Of a stretch of 64,000 nt of DNA, positions 36,426-48,889 are shown in pieces. The notes below the pieces were generated by a model. It had not been told where the DNA came from and searched no databases. It saw only the letters and a program-made list of their open reading frames with translations. This stretch comes from Cavia porcellus (Eukaryota > Chordata > Mammalia > Rodentia > Caviidae). Every line of letters begins with the position of its first letter. Position 1 is the first letter of the stretch. The position numbers were made by a program, and so were the translations under genes. The stretch is taken from positions 20,003,501 through 20,067,500 of the forward strand of contig NW_026947507.1 of NCBI RefSeq assembly GCF_034190915.1, read 5' to 3'.

Positions 36426-36517
36426 TTTTTTTTTTTAATTTGTTTGTACCTGGGACTGAACTCATGACCTTGTGCTTGCCAGGCAGGCACGTATGCCACT
36501 GAACTAAACCCCCAACT
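36426..36517 (-). repeat. ID SINE, antisense, with 8-base target duplication
   Basis: The minus strand starts GTTGGGGGTTTAGTTCAGTGGC, has TGCCTGCCTGGCAAGCAC and GAGTTCAGTCCC, and ends in a T run on the plus strand (the A tail). TGCTTTTT is found at 36418-36425 and 36518-36525, which fits a target site duplication. Confidence 0.85.
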
Positions 36518-36889
36518 TGCTTTTTAGTGAAACTACAATTGAGAATTTTCAAGGTGTAAGAAACCAATAATAACTTCAGAAAACGATGTCCAACAGGATT
36601 CTTGTTGTAACTGTTCTTGCCACTTTAATTAAAATCCTTATTTTTGTTTGTTTACTTATTAAAGCTAGCACTTATATCTCAGGGTTAATTTTTAACTTTT
36701 TCATTATAGCCCTGTGAAGATTTTACCTCCCACTCTTCCTCTGTGCCTCACGGGTGAGCTAGCCCATCCAAGATTACAAAGGCAAATAATGAGAGTGCAT
36801 CAACTAATTGGGTGGGAAAGAGCACGTAATTTTAGTATCCTAACTTAGACTGTTTTTCTGAGTTTAAAATTCATGCTCGCGAATGCTTT

Positions 36890-37460
36890 TTAATCACTTG
36901 CTTTGTCCTTGCTACATATAATGAGTGAATTCAAAAAAATTAGACACGGTCCCTCCACTCAAGGAGCATATAATGTGATTACAGAAGTGAATGTATAAGC
37001 CACTACTATGGAGCATGATAAAAACAATGAGGATTACAAGAGGGAAATTTACTAATTAAGCAGAAAGGAAAGAAATCATAGTTCATATTTAAAGCATGAA
37101 AGCCTTAGAGAAATTCAGGCTGAGAAATCTTTTTGTTTTAAATTATTTTCCGAAAAAGATATGCATTTCTGAAAGTGCTCACAGAAACAGGGACATGTCC
37201 AGCGAGCCTGCAGTCTAAGTGTGCGGGGGAGAAAGCAAGTTGTAAGCCGATTGTTCAGAGCGTTGGATGCCAAGCTAAGGACTGAACATTATTTGTAGAC
37301 TAAGGGGAGCCAGTGGAGCATTAAAGTAGCAGTTTGGCATGAATGGGTCTGGATTTTAGTAAGATAAAGCCTGTGACAGAACGAGTGATGGATTTAAGGG
37401 GCGAGAAACCATAAACAAGGCGACCCGTCAGATATACTAATGCACAGGAGAATGGGAAAT
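36890..37460 (-). mobile_element. L2 LINE 3' region, antisense
   Basis: The plus strand shows GACACGGTCCCTCCACTCAAGG, GGAGCATATAATGTGATT, AGTGGAGCATTAAAGTAGCAG, GCATGAATGGGTCTGGATTTTAG, the antisense order of an L2 3' region. It is old but still readable over more than 500 bases. The antisense frame at 37321-37608 lies partly in it and is not a gene. Confidence 0.7.
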
Positions 37461-37599
37461 AAGCAAAAACTGTGGCTGTGGATATAAAAGCAGGGCATGC
37501 ATTCAAAAGACAATCTAGAGTTAGATGAACAGCAATAGTAGCTAAATGCATGTGGCTTGTTTTTGTCTGTGTCCATCCCTGTATTAGGAATCCAGGCAC

Positions 37600-37765
37600 A
37601 TTTACCAATGAATCTTCATAGCAACCCTATGACATGCAATCGACTTACTAGGCCTGTCTTACAGATGGGGATGTGAAGATTAGAGAAGTTAAATAGCTGG
37701 CTGAGGGTCACACAGCTGGTCATTACAGAGCTGGGACTGAACCCAGGTCTAATTAATTTGAAAGC
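37600..37765 (-). repeat. MIR SINE, antisense
   Basis: The core is clear: ACAGATGGGGATGTGAAG, GAAGTTAAATAGCTGGC, GGGTCACACAGCTGG and GAGCTGGGACTGAACCCAGG. This is the complement of the MIR core and its tRNA-derived head. Confidence 0.92.
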
Positions 37766-37924
37766 ATAACAAATCCCTAAGATAAACAGCTTTTAACTTG
37801 CCTAGATGACCATTGGAAATAAAGAAAAAGAGGAAACCGAAGATAACCTTGTTATTTCTAACCTGGTGACCCTGAGAAAAAAAGCCTGATTATCTAGGTA
37901 AAGAAAAGCAGGTTTTGGTGAAAG

Positions 37925-37933
37925 GAGAGAGAG

Positions 37934-37995
<62 letters not shown>
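37925..37995. repeat. (GA)n microsatellite
   Basis: A pure GA run at 37936-37995 has GA/AAG-rich edges (GAAGAAGAAG follows). The Glu/Arg and Ser/Leu frames on the two strands here are products of the run. Confidence 0.97.
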
Positions 37996-37997
<2 letters not shown>

Positions 37998-38159
37998 AGA
38001 AGAAGAAGAAAGGAAGTTAGACAACTTTTGGAATCCAGTACTTATTTTGAATACTGAAAATACCCACATGTTTAATTGGAAGTTGAAAGTTTGTTTTGGG
38101 CTAGCAATATTGCATTTAGAGATACTTTCGTGGGTTTGTAGAGACCATGACAAAGATGA

Positions 38160-38560
38160 AGAATTGTGAAGATCGACAGTATATAGTTAGAAGACAAAGC
38201 TGGCGGCAGACATTCTAGGAATTGCTATACTCAAGGCATGAACACTATGATGTATCTGAGAAGCAAGAAAAGAAGGAGCAGTTAGAGATACGGCTAAAGA
38301 ACCTAGAGAGAATGCAGGGTTAAGGAAACCAACTGAGAAGAGAATCTTGAAAAATAAATATTGGGGGAAACATCATTTTTCAAAGAATCATAGTTTCAGA
38401 TATCAAAGAAAAATCATATTGAAAGAGACCCAAGAAATGTTTACTTGGTTTGGATTGCAGGAGACCATTGTTAACATTTTGAAAGATGATTTAGACAAAG
38501 GAAAGAGTTTGGTATCATATCACTGTGATGTGCAGTGTAAAGGGAAAATGAGGAAAAATG
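38160..38560 (-). mobile_element. Possible L2 fragment, antisense
   Basis: Purine-rich words such as AACCTAGAGAGAATGCAGGG, GGAAACCAACTGAGAAGAG and GAAAGATGATTTAGACAAAGG follow the style of antisense L2 sequence upstream of the 3' end. It could be a more internal piece of the 36.9-37.5 kb copy. Confidence 0.4.
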
Positions 38561-39884
38561 CATTTCTTTGACAAAACTGATTCTTCCTGGCAAGTGTGTT
38601 CATCTCTTCCCCAAATCTCATACAGAAAATATTTCAGTGACACAAAATCACAGTTATATTTTCCAAAAACAATCTATATTCCCCTAGGAGACATGTTTTA
38701 CTCCTATAAGTCTCAGATATAAGCTTTAAAAGGACTCTTAATCATACAGTGAAAAGAGTGAGCTTTCTCTTCACTCCTGATATTTTCTTTCTTATAAAAG
38801 GTATTCAACCAGGGTAGCCTACTCCTAGCTGATTTCTCAATCTTTGTTAACTCAAACTCAGCCTAAGTGAGTCTTACCTTGTTTGTAAATTCGGGAAAAT
38901 AGAAAATATATGCAGTTCAGCCTGCTTTCCATTTCTCTCCTTGGGAACAAGCCTCTGGGCAGAAACAGCATGATCGCAACTGCTTTTTCTAGAAACAGTG
39001 TGTTCCATCATTTATGAAGGTCAGGTTGGGGGCACAAATTTCAGGTCATCCACATTAGGTGCTTTAAATGGAAATTGAATAAGATAATAGGAGAAAGTCT
39101 AGGGAGGGAAATGAAATAAGCATACATGAGAGATTTAATTAGGTTTCAGTCATGTACTTTGAAGTCTGCCATAATTTTTTCAGAATGCCATGCTAAGATC
39201 TGTAGTGGCTTACATGCAGCCACCTAGTGACTGCTGTAGCAGAAACCAGAACCTTTAAGATTTATAGCACACGGTATTTTAATCTGGGTATTTGAATGCA
39301 GATTGTGGTGTGCTTCCCGTGAGAAAGCAGCTTTGTGTGGAGAGACGTCTAGAAGAACCTTGAGGAGGATGCTGGAGGCAGTGAAGGTCTGCAGTTGGGA
39401 AGGCACCCCAGAGACTGTTGGCTCTTGATCTAGACATTTCCTTGTGTGGAAAACCACCCCAGAGGAAAGCGGCTGCTGGGTGTGGTCTGAATGTACAAGG
39501 GCAGCAGAAACAAACACAAAGTTTTAAGGCAGAGCTGGATTTTTTTGGGGGGTGGGGTGGGGGATTGTCTCTAGACCTTGGTAAGGTTGCTTTTAAACCC
39601 AAAGACAACTGACTTGCCTGTGTGCTAGGAGTACTTCTGACAGTGTATCATTAATTGTTAGCACCTGGTTTGGAAGACAGCAATAGATCCATAATCACCT
39701 GCCTCAAATTATTTTTCTGAAGATGGCAGATGAGTTTTACTAAATGTCTTGCTGAGGACTTGCCTCTATTAAATTTACATTAACAAATCAGAGACTCTAC
39801 TTAATTTGTACTAACGAAGCAGTGGCATCCTGTTGATAATAAAAAATAAGTTAGAATCTTTTTCCCATTTGTCTTTCTGAAAGC
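38561..39884. other. Unassigned DNA, G-rich run at 39547
   Basis: No gene is recognised. From about 39230 to 39610 the sequence is richer in GC than its surroundings. It has a G6-T-G4-T-G5 run at 39547-39563. Overlapping frames on both strands (97, 109 and 64 codons) lack any domain. Confidence 0.5.
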
Positions 39885-40409
39885 CAGTCTCTGAGATGGT
39901 ACCCAATGATCCTTGCCTCTTGAAGCTCGAAACCATGTCTAATACTCTCCCCTGCAGGTCTTATTGGACTTAGTGACTCATTCATAACAAATGTCTAAGG
40001 CGGAAGAGACAGGTATGAGTCAGAAAGTGGGGCATGAATGACAGTATATGTCACTCATCTGCTTTCTGTCAGGTCACTGCTCTGAAGGAAGCTAGCTGTC
40101 ATGTCATGCGGCCTGTCATGCAGGTGACGGAGAGGGTCATGTGGCAAGAAATCGAAGTCTTCAGCTAACTGCAAGCTACAGTAGGCTGCCTACAACATGA
40201 GCATTTTTGGAAATAAATCTTCCAAGGCTTCAGCTGCATACTTCCCTGATCCACAGCTGGACAGGCAATTGAACAGAAGACCCTGAGCTAGGACCGAACA
40301 GAAAAAGTGCTCTCAGAGTCCTAAAACACAGGCATCATGAAACAATACAATAATTGTTTTAGACTACCAAGTTTCAGGTTGATTTGTCTGCAGCCGTAGA
40401 TAATTAACA
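39885..40409 (+). mobile_element. MLT1 (ERVL-MaLR) LTR, sense
   Basis: The landmarks follow MLT1 order: TTGGACTTAGTGACTCATTC, AGGCGGAAGAGACAGG, GCTAGCTGTCATGTCATGCGG, GTCATGTGGCAAGAAATCGAAG, CTTCAGCTGCATAC, AGACCCTGAGCTAGGACC, and the 3' end TAGACTACCAAGTTTCAGG...GTAGATAATTAACA. Nearly the full LTR is present. MLT1 inserts predate the split of most placental orders. Confidence 0.85.
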
Positions 40410-40462
40410 TTTCTTCTTTCACTTAAAAACAAGTGAGTCTTTACTACACTTTTATATAGTAC

Positions 40463-40464
<2 letters not shown>

Positions 40465-40507
<43 letters not shown>
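40465..40507. repeat. (TA)n microsatellite
   Basis: A pure TA run directly beyond the MLT1 LTR. The Ile/Tyr repeat in the antisense frame at 40364-40642 comes from it. Confidence 0.97.
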
Positions 40508-40509
<2 letters not shown>

Positions 40510-41447
40510 TAAATAATAGATTGTACTTGGGAAAACTGTGAAGAATTCTTTTTTTAAAAATTGATATATGTCTGGGAAGTATATTTATAATCTTTTGTAT
40601 CTTACTAATTCTGGGGCCTAACAGGGGAGTTATAAGTCTCAATATACAATACCTATTTTCATTTATTCAGGCACTGAGAAAGCTTCTGATACAGACAGAA
40701 GATAATAAAAAGAGGCGTTTTTACTTCTAACATTTGACTCATATTGTCAAAATTGTAGACAATAATTCCCTTAAAACTTTATGTTTAGTTTTTAATTTCT
40801 TCTTATGAATTTTGAAAACAAGAGAGGGCTTCTATCAAAAGTTTTCTAGCATCTACTACCATATCATTTATATATTGTATTCTTAATAATATCATTAAAT
40901 CTCTTTGCAAGATTGGACATATTTGAGTATGAGAAGGGAACTGAGTACAGTTTCAGCCTTAAACAGAGTAACTCTGTGGTAGATTTAATTATTTGACTAA
41001 AGGACTTGTTTCAGAGCCTTCTCCAGACAAAACGTATCTTTCCCGTTAGTGGTTTCAAGATGATAATAAAGAAGCAGTAATTCCTCTTTGAGACAAGGGT
41101 AAGGGATCACTCTGCAAATTCATGGCCAAACTCTTCTGTATCTTGCTCTCCATTAGGGAGACCTGACTACACATACAGCAGCTAAGGTGAGGAAGAAGAA
41201 GAGAAAGTTAGAGGGTAATACTGGACTTTTCTCCCTGAGAAGGAGGTATTATCACCATAAAACCCACCCTTTCTCTGCCCTTTGTTTTCTACTGTCTGGC
41301 AGATCAGTGATTTATCTGATGAACAACTTTCAAAGGTGCACTTATCTGATGAATGAATTTTGCTTTGGACAGTGCTTAGCTCCATTGTAAACTTTCACTC
41401 CTGCTCCAGCAGCAGGCTATGGTACCCGTAGTACCTTACTGAGTGCC
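40508..41447. other. Unassigned AT-rich DNA
   Basis: No gene or repeat family is recognised; 67-codon frames at 41182-41390 on both strands mirror each other and have no domain. Confidence 0.5.
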
Positions 41448-41795
41448 TTGGTTACTTTTCTCTTATTGTTGAGACAAAATACCTGACCTCCTGAACAAAG
41501 CAAGGGAAGGTTTATTTAGCTTACAATTTTTGGAAGTTTCTGTCCTTACTCAGCTGTCTGCAAGGCATGGTGGCACGGCTAGACAGCCATTTTGGTGGCC
41601 AAAAGCAACAAGAGTGAAAGAACAAAAGAGCCTCCTTCCCTCCCTATATTATATGCTAGTTACACACCCCTGGGCAGGTGCAGCACTCATTCCATCAATC
41701 CAGTGTTATGCAATGAGCCAGTCAGAAACACTAGCTTCATGTGTGTCCATGACTGCATGAGGCTTGGAGAGCCAACCAGTCACAAACCATAACAC
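41448..41795 (-). mobile_element. MaLR-type solo LTR, minus
   Basis: The plus strand begins TTGGTTACTTTTCTCTTATTG, GACAAAATACCTGACC, GGAAGGTTTATTTAGCTTAC (antisense AATAAACC signal), continues with GCAAGGCATGGTGG, and ends GTCACAAACCATAACAC. This is the complement of the same LTR type as at 29.3 kb. The plus frames at 41530-41792 are inside it. Confidence 0.75.
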
Positions 41796-43599
41796 TATTA
41801 AAGTACTCTGACCAACTTGGTGGTCCATTACAAAGCCCATTTTGCCATGAAATCTTAGTTTTTATCAGTTAAAAGAAAGAAGCAATATTTTTATTTTCCA
41901 CATACCTTACTCATGCTCATTTATTTCTCAATTTGCTTAAAACCTAACAATGGAAGTTGTCATGTCTTCTCAGGGAAGCCTCACTCCTATCAAAATTCAA
42001 ATAATTAAAAAGATTTACTTTGAACTGAAAAAAGGATTTCCTTTTAATTGTATGTTTTTATTATGGTCATTTAATAAATTATTCAAATATTAATAAAACA
42101 CCCCTATGTATTTTTATTAATTATGTAACAACAAATATCATGGAAAAGATATAATGGAGAACAGTATCTAGTTTGTGGTCCAGATTGAGGTTGGAGACAG
42201 GCAGATATGGCAGATATGGCCACAAACCCCAAGTCTGGCAAATTATTTAACTTCATGAAAGACTCTTTTTTCATATGTTTCTTTGTCTTTATTTATATAA
42301 TGAGCAGCTACTTTGGAGGTTTAATGTGTAGGTAAATGAAATAATGAATGCAAAGTCAAGCACAAGTCTAGTGTCAGGGTACACCCAATTTATGGGTATA
42401 GTTACTCTTAGATCATAAAGTTTATTTTGTTTTATTGTATAATAATGTATTAGGCAAAAAAATTACACCTTTTTTTTACCCAGAGGATTTCTACACTATA
42501 AATTTTCTGAAGCTATAATTTTCATAAGGTATTTTTTTTCTTTCATGAAAAACTTGTATTTAGCTTACGATTAGTGAGTATCTCACTTTAGGCTAATGTC
42601 AGGTCATCTTCTGTCACTCTGTTTGAAATTCATAATATGCTCTGTGACACTAATTCAAACATTTTGTCATCTTTCATCACCACTTAGTTTGTATGGAATT
42701 TAGATCAGGGAAAAAATAATTGAGGTCAAGGAATAAATGTCCCTGTGGATATTGCTATAAAAAGTCTTTTAATACTTTAAATAAATATTAGATTTGAGTG
42801 TAGAATGTCCATAGTACAATTTAGTAAATTCTGGTTTTGTTGTCTGAGAAACAGTTTCCCATATAAATCCTTAGGGGACTTTTTTGGATGTTATTTTCTG
42901 GTTAAATTTCTCCACAAACTGGACCGTCTACCAATGAAGGGTCCAATTTTGAAAATGAAACTTTAATAACTTCTAATGCCTAAAATTCACCTATCTCCTT
43001 CCCACACTTAAGTCTGATGATGCCAAGCTGGAAGGAAATTCCTTACTCCATATCTTGTGCCCACAGGGATTCTTGTTGGCTCAAATTTCCAAACTGACCC
43101 AGAGACACTCTAAGAAACTTTGCTTAGATTCCCATGTGTGTACTATGTGATACTACGGACAATTCCTAGCTTCCAGTTTTCTCTCTTTGCCTCAGATCTC
43201 TGTCTCCCTCTGCTCTGGGTCCTGAATATTCAGAGAACACAGAGCCCAGGATAAGTCCCTTTTGTGCTTTCAATATAATAACATTCAAATCAAAATAAGT
43301 AACACTCAAAGAGACTTTTCATGACATAGCTTATCCATATTCTTGTTTTTAACTTTGTCATTGTTACATGGAATATAACAAACTCATAACTTTAGGAAAT
43401 GAATATTCTCCCTTTAAATAAGGCAAAACAAAGCATGAATTTTCACATGTAATATTAAAGAGAATCCATAAAAGTAACAACATATGAGTGTTATAATTTT
43501 AATGAATTTTTATAAAGTATTTTGTTCACTATAATTAGAACATATTTATATTTCCTTACCAAAAGAAAATCCTTTCATAAGAGAAAATTACTTGTTGCC
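41796..43599. other. Unassigned AT-rich DNA with a MIR
   Basis: Apart from the MIR at 42.2 kb nothing is recognised. The stretch 43000-43310 is less AT-rich and unassigned. Confidence 0.5.
42225..42390 (+). repeat. MIR SINE, sense
   Basis: AAGTCTGGCAAATTATTTAAC, a decayed 'cctcagtttcctcatctgtaaaat' (TTTCTTTGTCTTTATTTATAT), GGAGGTTTAATGTGTAGG and AATGCAAAGTCAAGCACAAG keep the MIR order from head to 3' part. Confidence 0.6.
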
Positions 43600-44280
43600 A
43601 GACATTAAGTGACTCATGAAAAAAATTTAGTAACAATAAATGTTGGCAAAAATGTGGGGAAAAAGAAATTCTTTTCCTTTGTTGGTGGAAATATAAACTT
43701 GCATAACTACTCTGGAAATCAGCATAGTGATTCCTCAAAAAATTAAAAATACAAATTCATTTTGACCTGGTGAAATCACCGTGGAAATCAGTATGGACAT
43801 TCCTCAAAAAAGTAAGATTGTAAGTTCCATTCAATCTAGCTGCTTCTCTCCTGAATATTTTTCCCAGAAAAATTCTAAAGGTCATGTCACAGCAATATAT
43901 GTGCACTCATGTTTATAGCAGCACAATTTGTAATAGCTAAATCTTGGAAACAACCTACATGCCTGTCAAATGCAGAATAGATGAAAAAGATATGCCATTT
44001 TTATACAATGGAATATTACTCAGCTATATAAAGGATGATCTTGAGGCTTTTATAGGTAAATGGAGGCAACTTGAGACCATACTCATAAGTGAAATAAATC
44101 AAACTCACATTTGTAAATATCATATTGTCTCTCTAGTAAAAAAAATAAAAACTGAAAAAGTAGTAAGATCCAAAATATATAATAGATATTGTGATAATGA
44201 AAGGGAAAGAAAGTGCTCTGAAGGATATAACTGTATGTATGTTTAAGTGTGTAAGATAGATAATCATATTACTAAGTTTT
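43600..44280 (+). mobile_element. L1 3' end, sense (first of three)
   Basis: AATGTTGGCAAAAATGTGGGG, GTTGGTGGAAATATAAAC, ACTACTCTGGAAATCAGC, TTCCTCAAAAAATTAAAAATA, GCAGCACAATTTGTAATAGC and CAATGGAATATTACTCAGC are the standard landmarks of an L1M 3' region. The phrase 'GGAAATCAG...TATGGACATTCCTCAAAAA' is present twice, about 70 bases apart (43715 and 43782), so a short internal duplication exists. The frame at 43944-44246 is L1-derived. Confidence 0.85.
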
Positions 44281-44460
44281 TGTTGGTTCATCAAACAGAA
44301 TGGTATGCACTGTCATTGTTTGTCCATTTTTTATGCTTTGATTTTGTAACTTGAACAACTACTTCTAAAATAACAATATGTAATTATTGACTAGTGATTT
44401 CTTAGTGTTATTTTTTAAATTCTATATTATTTCTACCTTTTTTGTTTTCCTTTTTTTTTC

Positions 44461-44960
44461 TCTGAATAAAAAAAATTCAGTTTGACCCAGTTATCCCTCT
44501 AATCAATATCATCCCAAAAGAGTTAAAATTATAATATTACAGGGATGCATGCATATCCATGTTTACAACAGCATAATCTATAATGGCTAGATCTTGAAAA
44601 CAATGTGTATGTTCATTAACAGATGAATGAATAAAAGAAATGTGGAGTACTACACTACCATAAAGAAAAATAAACTTGATGTATTCACAGGCAAATGGGT
44701 GCAATTTGAAAATATTAATGTCAGACACACAGGCTTAAATATCACATGGTTTCACTTAGGTCAGAAACATTATCTATACATGTTGAGATACATGTATATA
44801 GATAGCAAAATAGAAAAATTTGAAATGGAAATAGGAGGGAGAAGTTCAAATATTTCCCCAAATTATCTACCTATTCCATTGTTTCAAGGTATTTCAATAT
44901 ATATGCTAATTTATTTCATTTATATGACTTATTTCCCTAGATTACTGAAAATAAAAGTGT
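44461..44960 (+). mobile_element. L1 3' end, sense (second of three)
   Basis: TTTGACCCAGTTATCCCTCTAATC, GGGATGCATGCATATCCATG, ACAGCATAATCTATAATGGC, CATTAACAGATGAATGAAT and GCAAATGGGTGCAATTTGAAAA again follow the L1 3' order, starting further 3' than the first copy. The frame at 44627-45064 (145 codons) is part of it. Confidence 0.8.
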
Positions 44961-45219
44961 GTTGTTATCTATCTCTTTGTTTCTTTCTTATCAGAATATT
45001 TTTGGCTATGTCTTGTACTCTGAATGACTACTTTGAAAATAAAAATACACAGTATATTCACTAGTATTATTCTCCTTTTTAATGAACGTTTTCATAAAAT
45101 AAAAGACAAAGTTACTTATTTATAAGAACTATCTTTGCAAGAATAAAGATATGTCTAATGTCTAGAGGAACATTTTTTGAACAGCTAAGAATACTGATAC
45201 TTTAGTTTAAATTTCATTC

Positions 45220-45850
45220 ACTAGCTTATATTCCATGTTTAATGCAGCATCATTCACATTAACCAAATAATGGAGGCACTCTAAATTCCCTTCAACTAAT
45301 GAATGAAAATATTGTATATATCTATGAGAGTATTACTTAAAGGAAATGTGATACATACACAAATGGAGTTCTACTTAGCCACGAAAAGAACAAAACCTTG
45401 TCATTTGTAGCTCTGTAGTTAGAACTGGAGATCATTATGCTCATGAATAAGCCAGGCAGAAAGACAAGCAGCACATCTTACTTTTATGTGGAATTTTAAA
45501 AAGTTGATCTAGAAATCTAGAGTCAAATGGTATTTAGTAGAGGCTTGGAAGGGCAGGGTGAGGAAGGAGTTGAGAAAAGTTGATCAGTGGGTACGAAGTT
45601 ACACTTAGATGGAGGAATACCATCCTCTGGCATGTTCTTAACACAGTAGGATGTAGGTAGTGATTGTAGACCGTGTGTCTCAAAAAGCTTAAAGAAACGA
45701 TTTTGAATGTTTTCAGGATAAAGTAATGAGTGTCAGGAGGTATAGATATGTTTGATCCAGTGATACATATAGGTAGTATCCTAAGAGTACAGGTATAGCA
45801 ACAAACAAAATTAACTTGGATACTGCCCTCACAGAGTTTCATAGGCTTCT
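45220..45850 (+). mobile_element. L1 3' end, sense (third of three)
   Basis: TGCAGCATCATTCACATTAACC, TTCTACTTAGCCACGAAAAG, TTGTCATTTGTAGCTCTG, GGAGATCATTATGCTC, AATAAGCCAGGCAGAAAGAC and AGTTGATCTAGAAATC show a third L1 3' end with a different 3' terminus. It is sense, like the two before it. Confidence 0.8.
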
Positions 45851-48800
45851 ACTCTGTATCTAGTTGTATTGACAATATTATTGCAAGTTTAATAATTACC
45901 TTTAAGTTAAACTATGTAAGGAGCTGAATAGTCTGATTTTCTTCAGGTGTGTCCCTATATGTCCCAGCCTCATGTGTGCCTTGCAGTATTCACAAGCACA
46001 GTGCCAGGAGGAGGCATACACAGACAGGTCCTGGAAAGGAGCAGGCATCAATGACACCGTTCCTTTAATACATCAATAGCTGGGTCACAGAAGCTCTACC
46101 TGCAGATGTGACAAGCATCCTGTAACAGTAGGTAAGAGGACAAACTTCCAGGACGGCTGACCCTGTCTCTCCTCAGGCACTGAGTCACCACCAGTGATTC
46201 TCCAGTGCTGACTTCAGGCTGTGTCAGAAAATCACACACTTATGATGTGTGCTGCTCCTGCTTGAATGGCAAGGGAACCCCGTCTCACAGAAAGGGATTT
46301 TTGTTTCTTCCATAACAAACAAAGTGACTCAGAGAAGCTAATCTACCCAAATCACTGGATCTGTGCAGTACAGGAGCCAAGTTTATTAATAAATGCAAAG
46401 TTTGACTTTTATACAAACTCTTATTCCAGTATCCCAGATAATAATTTTGGCACAGTGAATGGTACATACACGTTTCCACTAACTGCCACATTTTGTAGGG
46501 GATGAAATCCAAGGTCACTTATTACTCTGTCTTTGAATTTTTCAATTGTGGTGTTAATGATGTTTTATTTCTAATAATTTTGAAAAGTAGCGTGGCTAAG
46601 GAGAGCATGTCAGAAATGAGTTTGTTAAAACAGGCGGAGTGACCCACTAATGGAAAATCATGATGCTCGCTCTGGAACGTTCCTTCTCTTAAACTAATGT
46701 CGTAAAACAAAAGGTGGACGTAACTTCCATAGATAAGGCCCTATTGTACAAAATGTTGTGTACTAATTTATCTACAGCAAAAATGTGGATTTTCCCTCTT
46801 GAAAATTCTTTCCCATTTCAATCCTCTGTAAAACAATTAACCTGTCAAGTTTAAGGGCTTTACATTCATAATTTGGACTGTATCCTGCCATTGATATTTA
46901 TTTTAATCTCCTATTGATTTCTGTGGGAATTCTTCGTGTAGGCTGAAGGCAGGATATAGCCCTAAAGGAATTTCTGCAAAGACATTTCCCACTTTCATCT
47001 CTTTGTGTTTCATTTTTATTAACTTTAGGTCATGACGCTGTGTGTCTAAAAATAGCCCTACAGGCTAAAGCTATGATAACGTCTTCTATTTTTGCATTCA
47101 GGCTGAAAGGTCAGTGAGACTACTAAAGTCTCACAGAGCAGTACCACACTACACTAGAAATCATTTTTAACCCTATGCTTTTGGTCCCTTTTCAAAAAAG
47201 AAGCAAATAACAACAATAAAAAACAAAGAAAAAACATTTGTATAAAAAATGTCATTTTTACTTTATATATTCTGTAATGCCTATCTACCCTTAAAATGAG
47301 ATTCATTTTAAAGGTGACCATTTGACTCACTACTAAAACACAAGGTATAATATTGTACAGTCATTTAGAGTTAAAGTAATAGCACCTGTGGAACTGTGGA
47401 GTTTGGACATTCTTTAGAATGGTATCAAGTTGCTCAAAAGGCAAGGTACAAAAATATACATGCAAAAAATTCTCTTCTGGGGAAGAAACCTTCCTCTTTG
47501 TCGTTAGAAACTATGGATCAACTTCATCATTATAAATAACCGTATTACTGGAGGAACTCTGTATGGTAGAGTGAACTCAGGTTCTTAAATCCTTTCCAGT
47601 AAAGGATTGGATGTGAGGTAGCGACTTTGGCTGAAAAGCTATCAGATAACTTTTGAGCCAAGGCCACCTCTTTCCAGAATGATTTCAGCTAATGACTGAA
47701 TAAAGCTGAGATCCAAGGACTTCATTTCTGCCCAACTGAGAACTCTTTTAACAGGTGCTTCTTGTCCTGGAGCTCTCCTCTGAACTGGAAGAGATTTTGC
47801 TTAATTTGTATCACGGCCTGACTGTTCCTCCTGCAACATCCTGCTTCCTTCCTTTTCCTCTCACAGAATATCTCGTTTTCAGTCCTGGTAAAAGTCTAAT
47901 GCCCTGAGAACTAGGCCAACAGTGAGTATAGTCCAAAACACCACACAGTAAAGATGAAGTTTCAGGATTAGGTCACTGCCCCTTCATCAGAGAATAAGAA
48001 CGCTGTCCCTTGTGGTGAGCACATTGTGAGTCGTCCTCAGTGACTGCTAAACACTCATTGGTAATGATGTGGGAGACTACAGAAGGAGATCCCCTGACTG
48101 CTGAGTCTAAATGGTAGTGGAAATGGTCTAGAGAAAAATAGATGAAACCACTTGCTCTCATTAAGTGATGCCAATGTCCTTGATAATGAAAAGCAGGTGA
48201 CATTTAGTAGTAATTGAACCTCCTACTCCACTTGGAAAGCCCCTTTTTCTCTCTTTGGAGAGCAGAAAATGTTCTAGGTAAAATTAAGGATTTAGAAATG
48301 TATGAACTGATCTCAGATAAAACAGGTTTGTTAACAATCTCAGTTCCCTAGTTTGGAACATATGCAAGGTGAGTAAATGTGCATAGTTGATTCTTAATAT
48401 TTTGATACCCTCTGACTTTTTTAAAGTAAACTTTTTTAAAGATCCATTTTTGATTCACAGTAAAAGTCAGCCAACCTCTAACATACATGACCTCCTCCAC
48501 TATCATGAACCCTGTGCTATGGTAAGAGCCCTGGGGGTCTGGGTAATAAATGGAGTCCTCAACAAAATTTAAGTTACAGTGAGACTGGTGGTTCTGTGGA
48601 CCCACTCAACAGTATTATCCAAAATTAACTTGAAAACTACAGTGCTGTGTAATTTGTTCCCATCAGGACCATGTGTTGGAAGCTTGCACTTTGGTATGAC
48701 AACACTGGGAAGTAGATCCCCAATACGAAGAATCAATCAGGCTGGGTGCAGCAGAAGAAGGGGGGGGGGTGAACTGTCATTATTCCTAATGACCCATTAG

Positions 48801-48889
48801 GAGATTTTACTTTTCCTGTCCCTGCACTCCTGGCCTCCCCATGGTACAGGTGCTATTCCCCAAAGGAGAGCAATAACCCAACAGCCAGC
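45851..48889. other. Largely repeat-free unassigned DNA
   Basis: About 3 kb with no young repeat that I recognise and no gene. The part 46510-47180 has balanced composition, a consensus MEF2-type word (CTAAAAATAG, 47046-47055) and AGGTCA followed at once by TGACG (47027-47037). It is the best candidate here for a conserved regulatory element; no such function is shown by the sequence alone. Confidence 0.5.

Noticed and set aside
44627..45064. 145-codon plus-strand frame
   Set aside because: It is read through an L1 3' region and has no independent coding signal.
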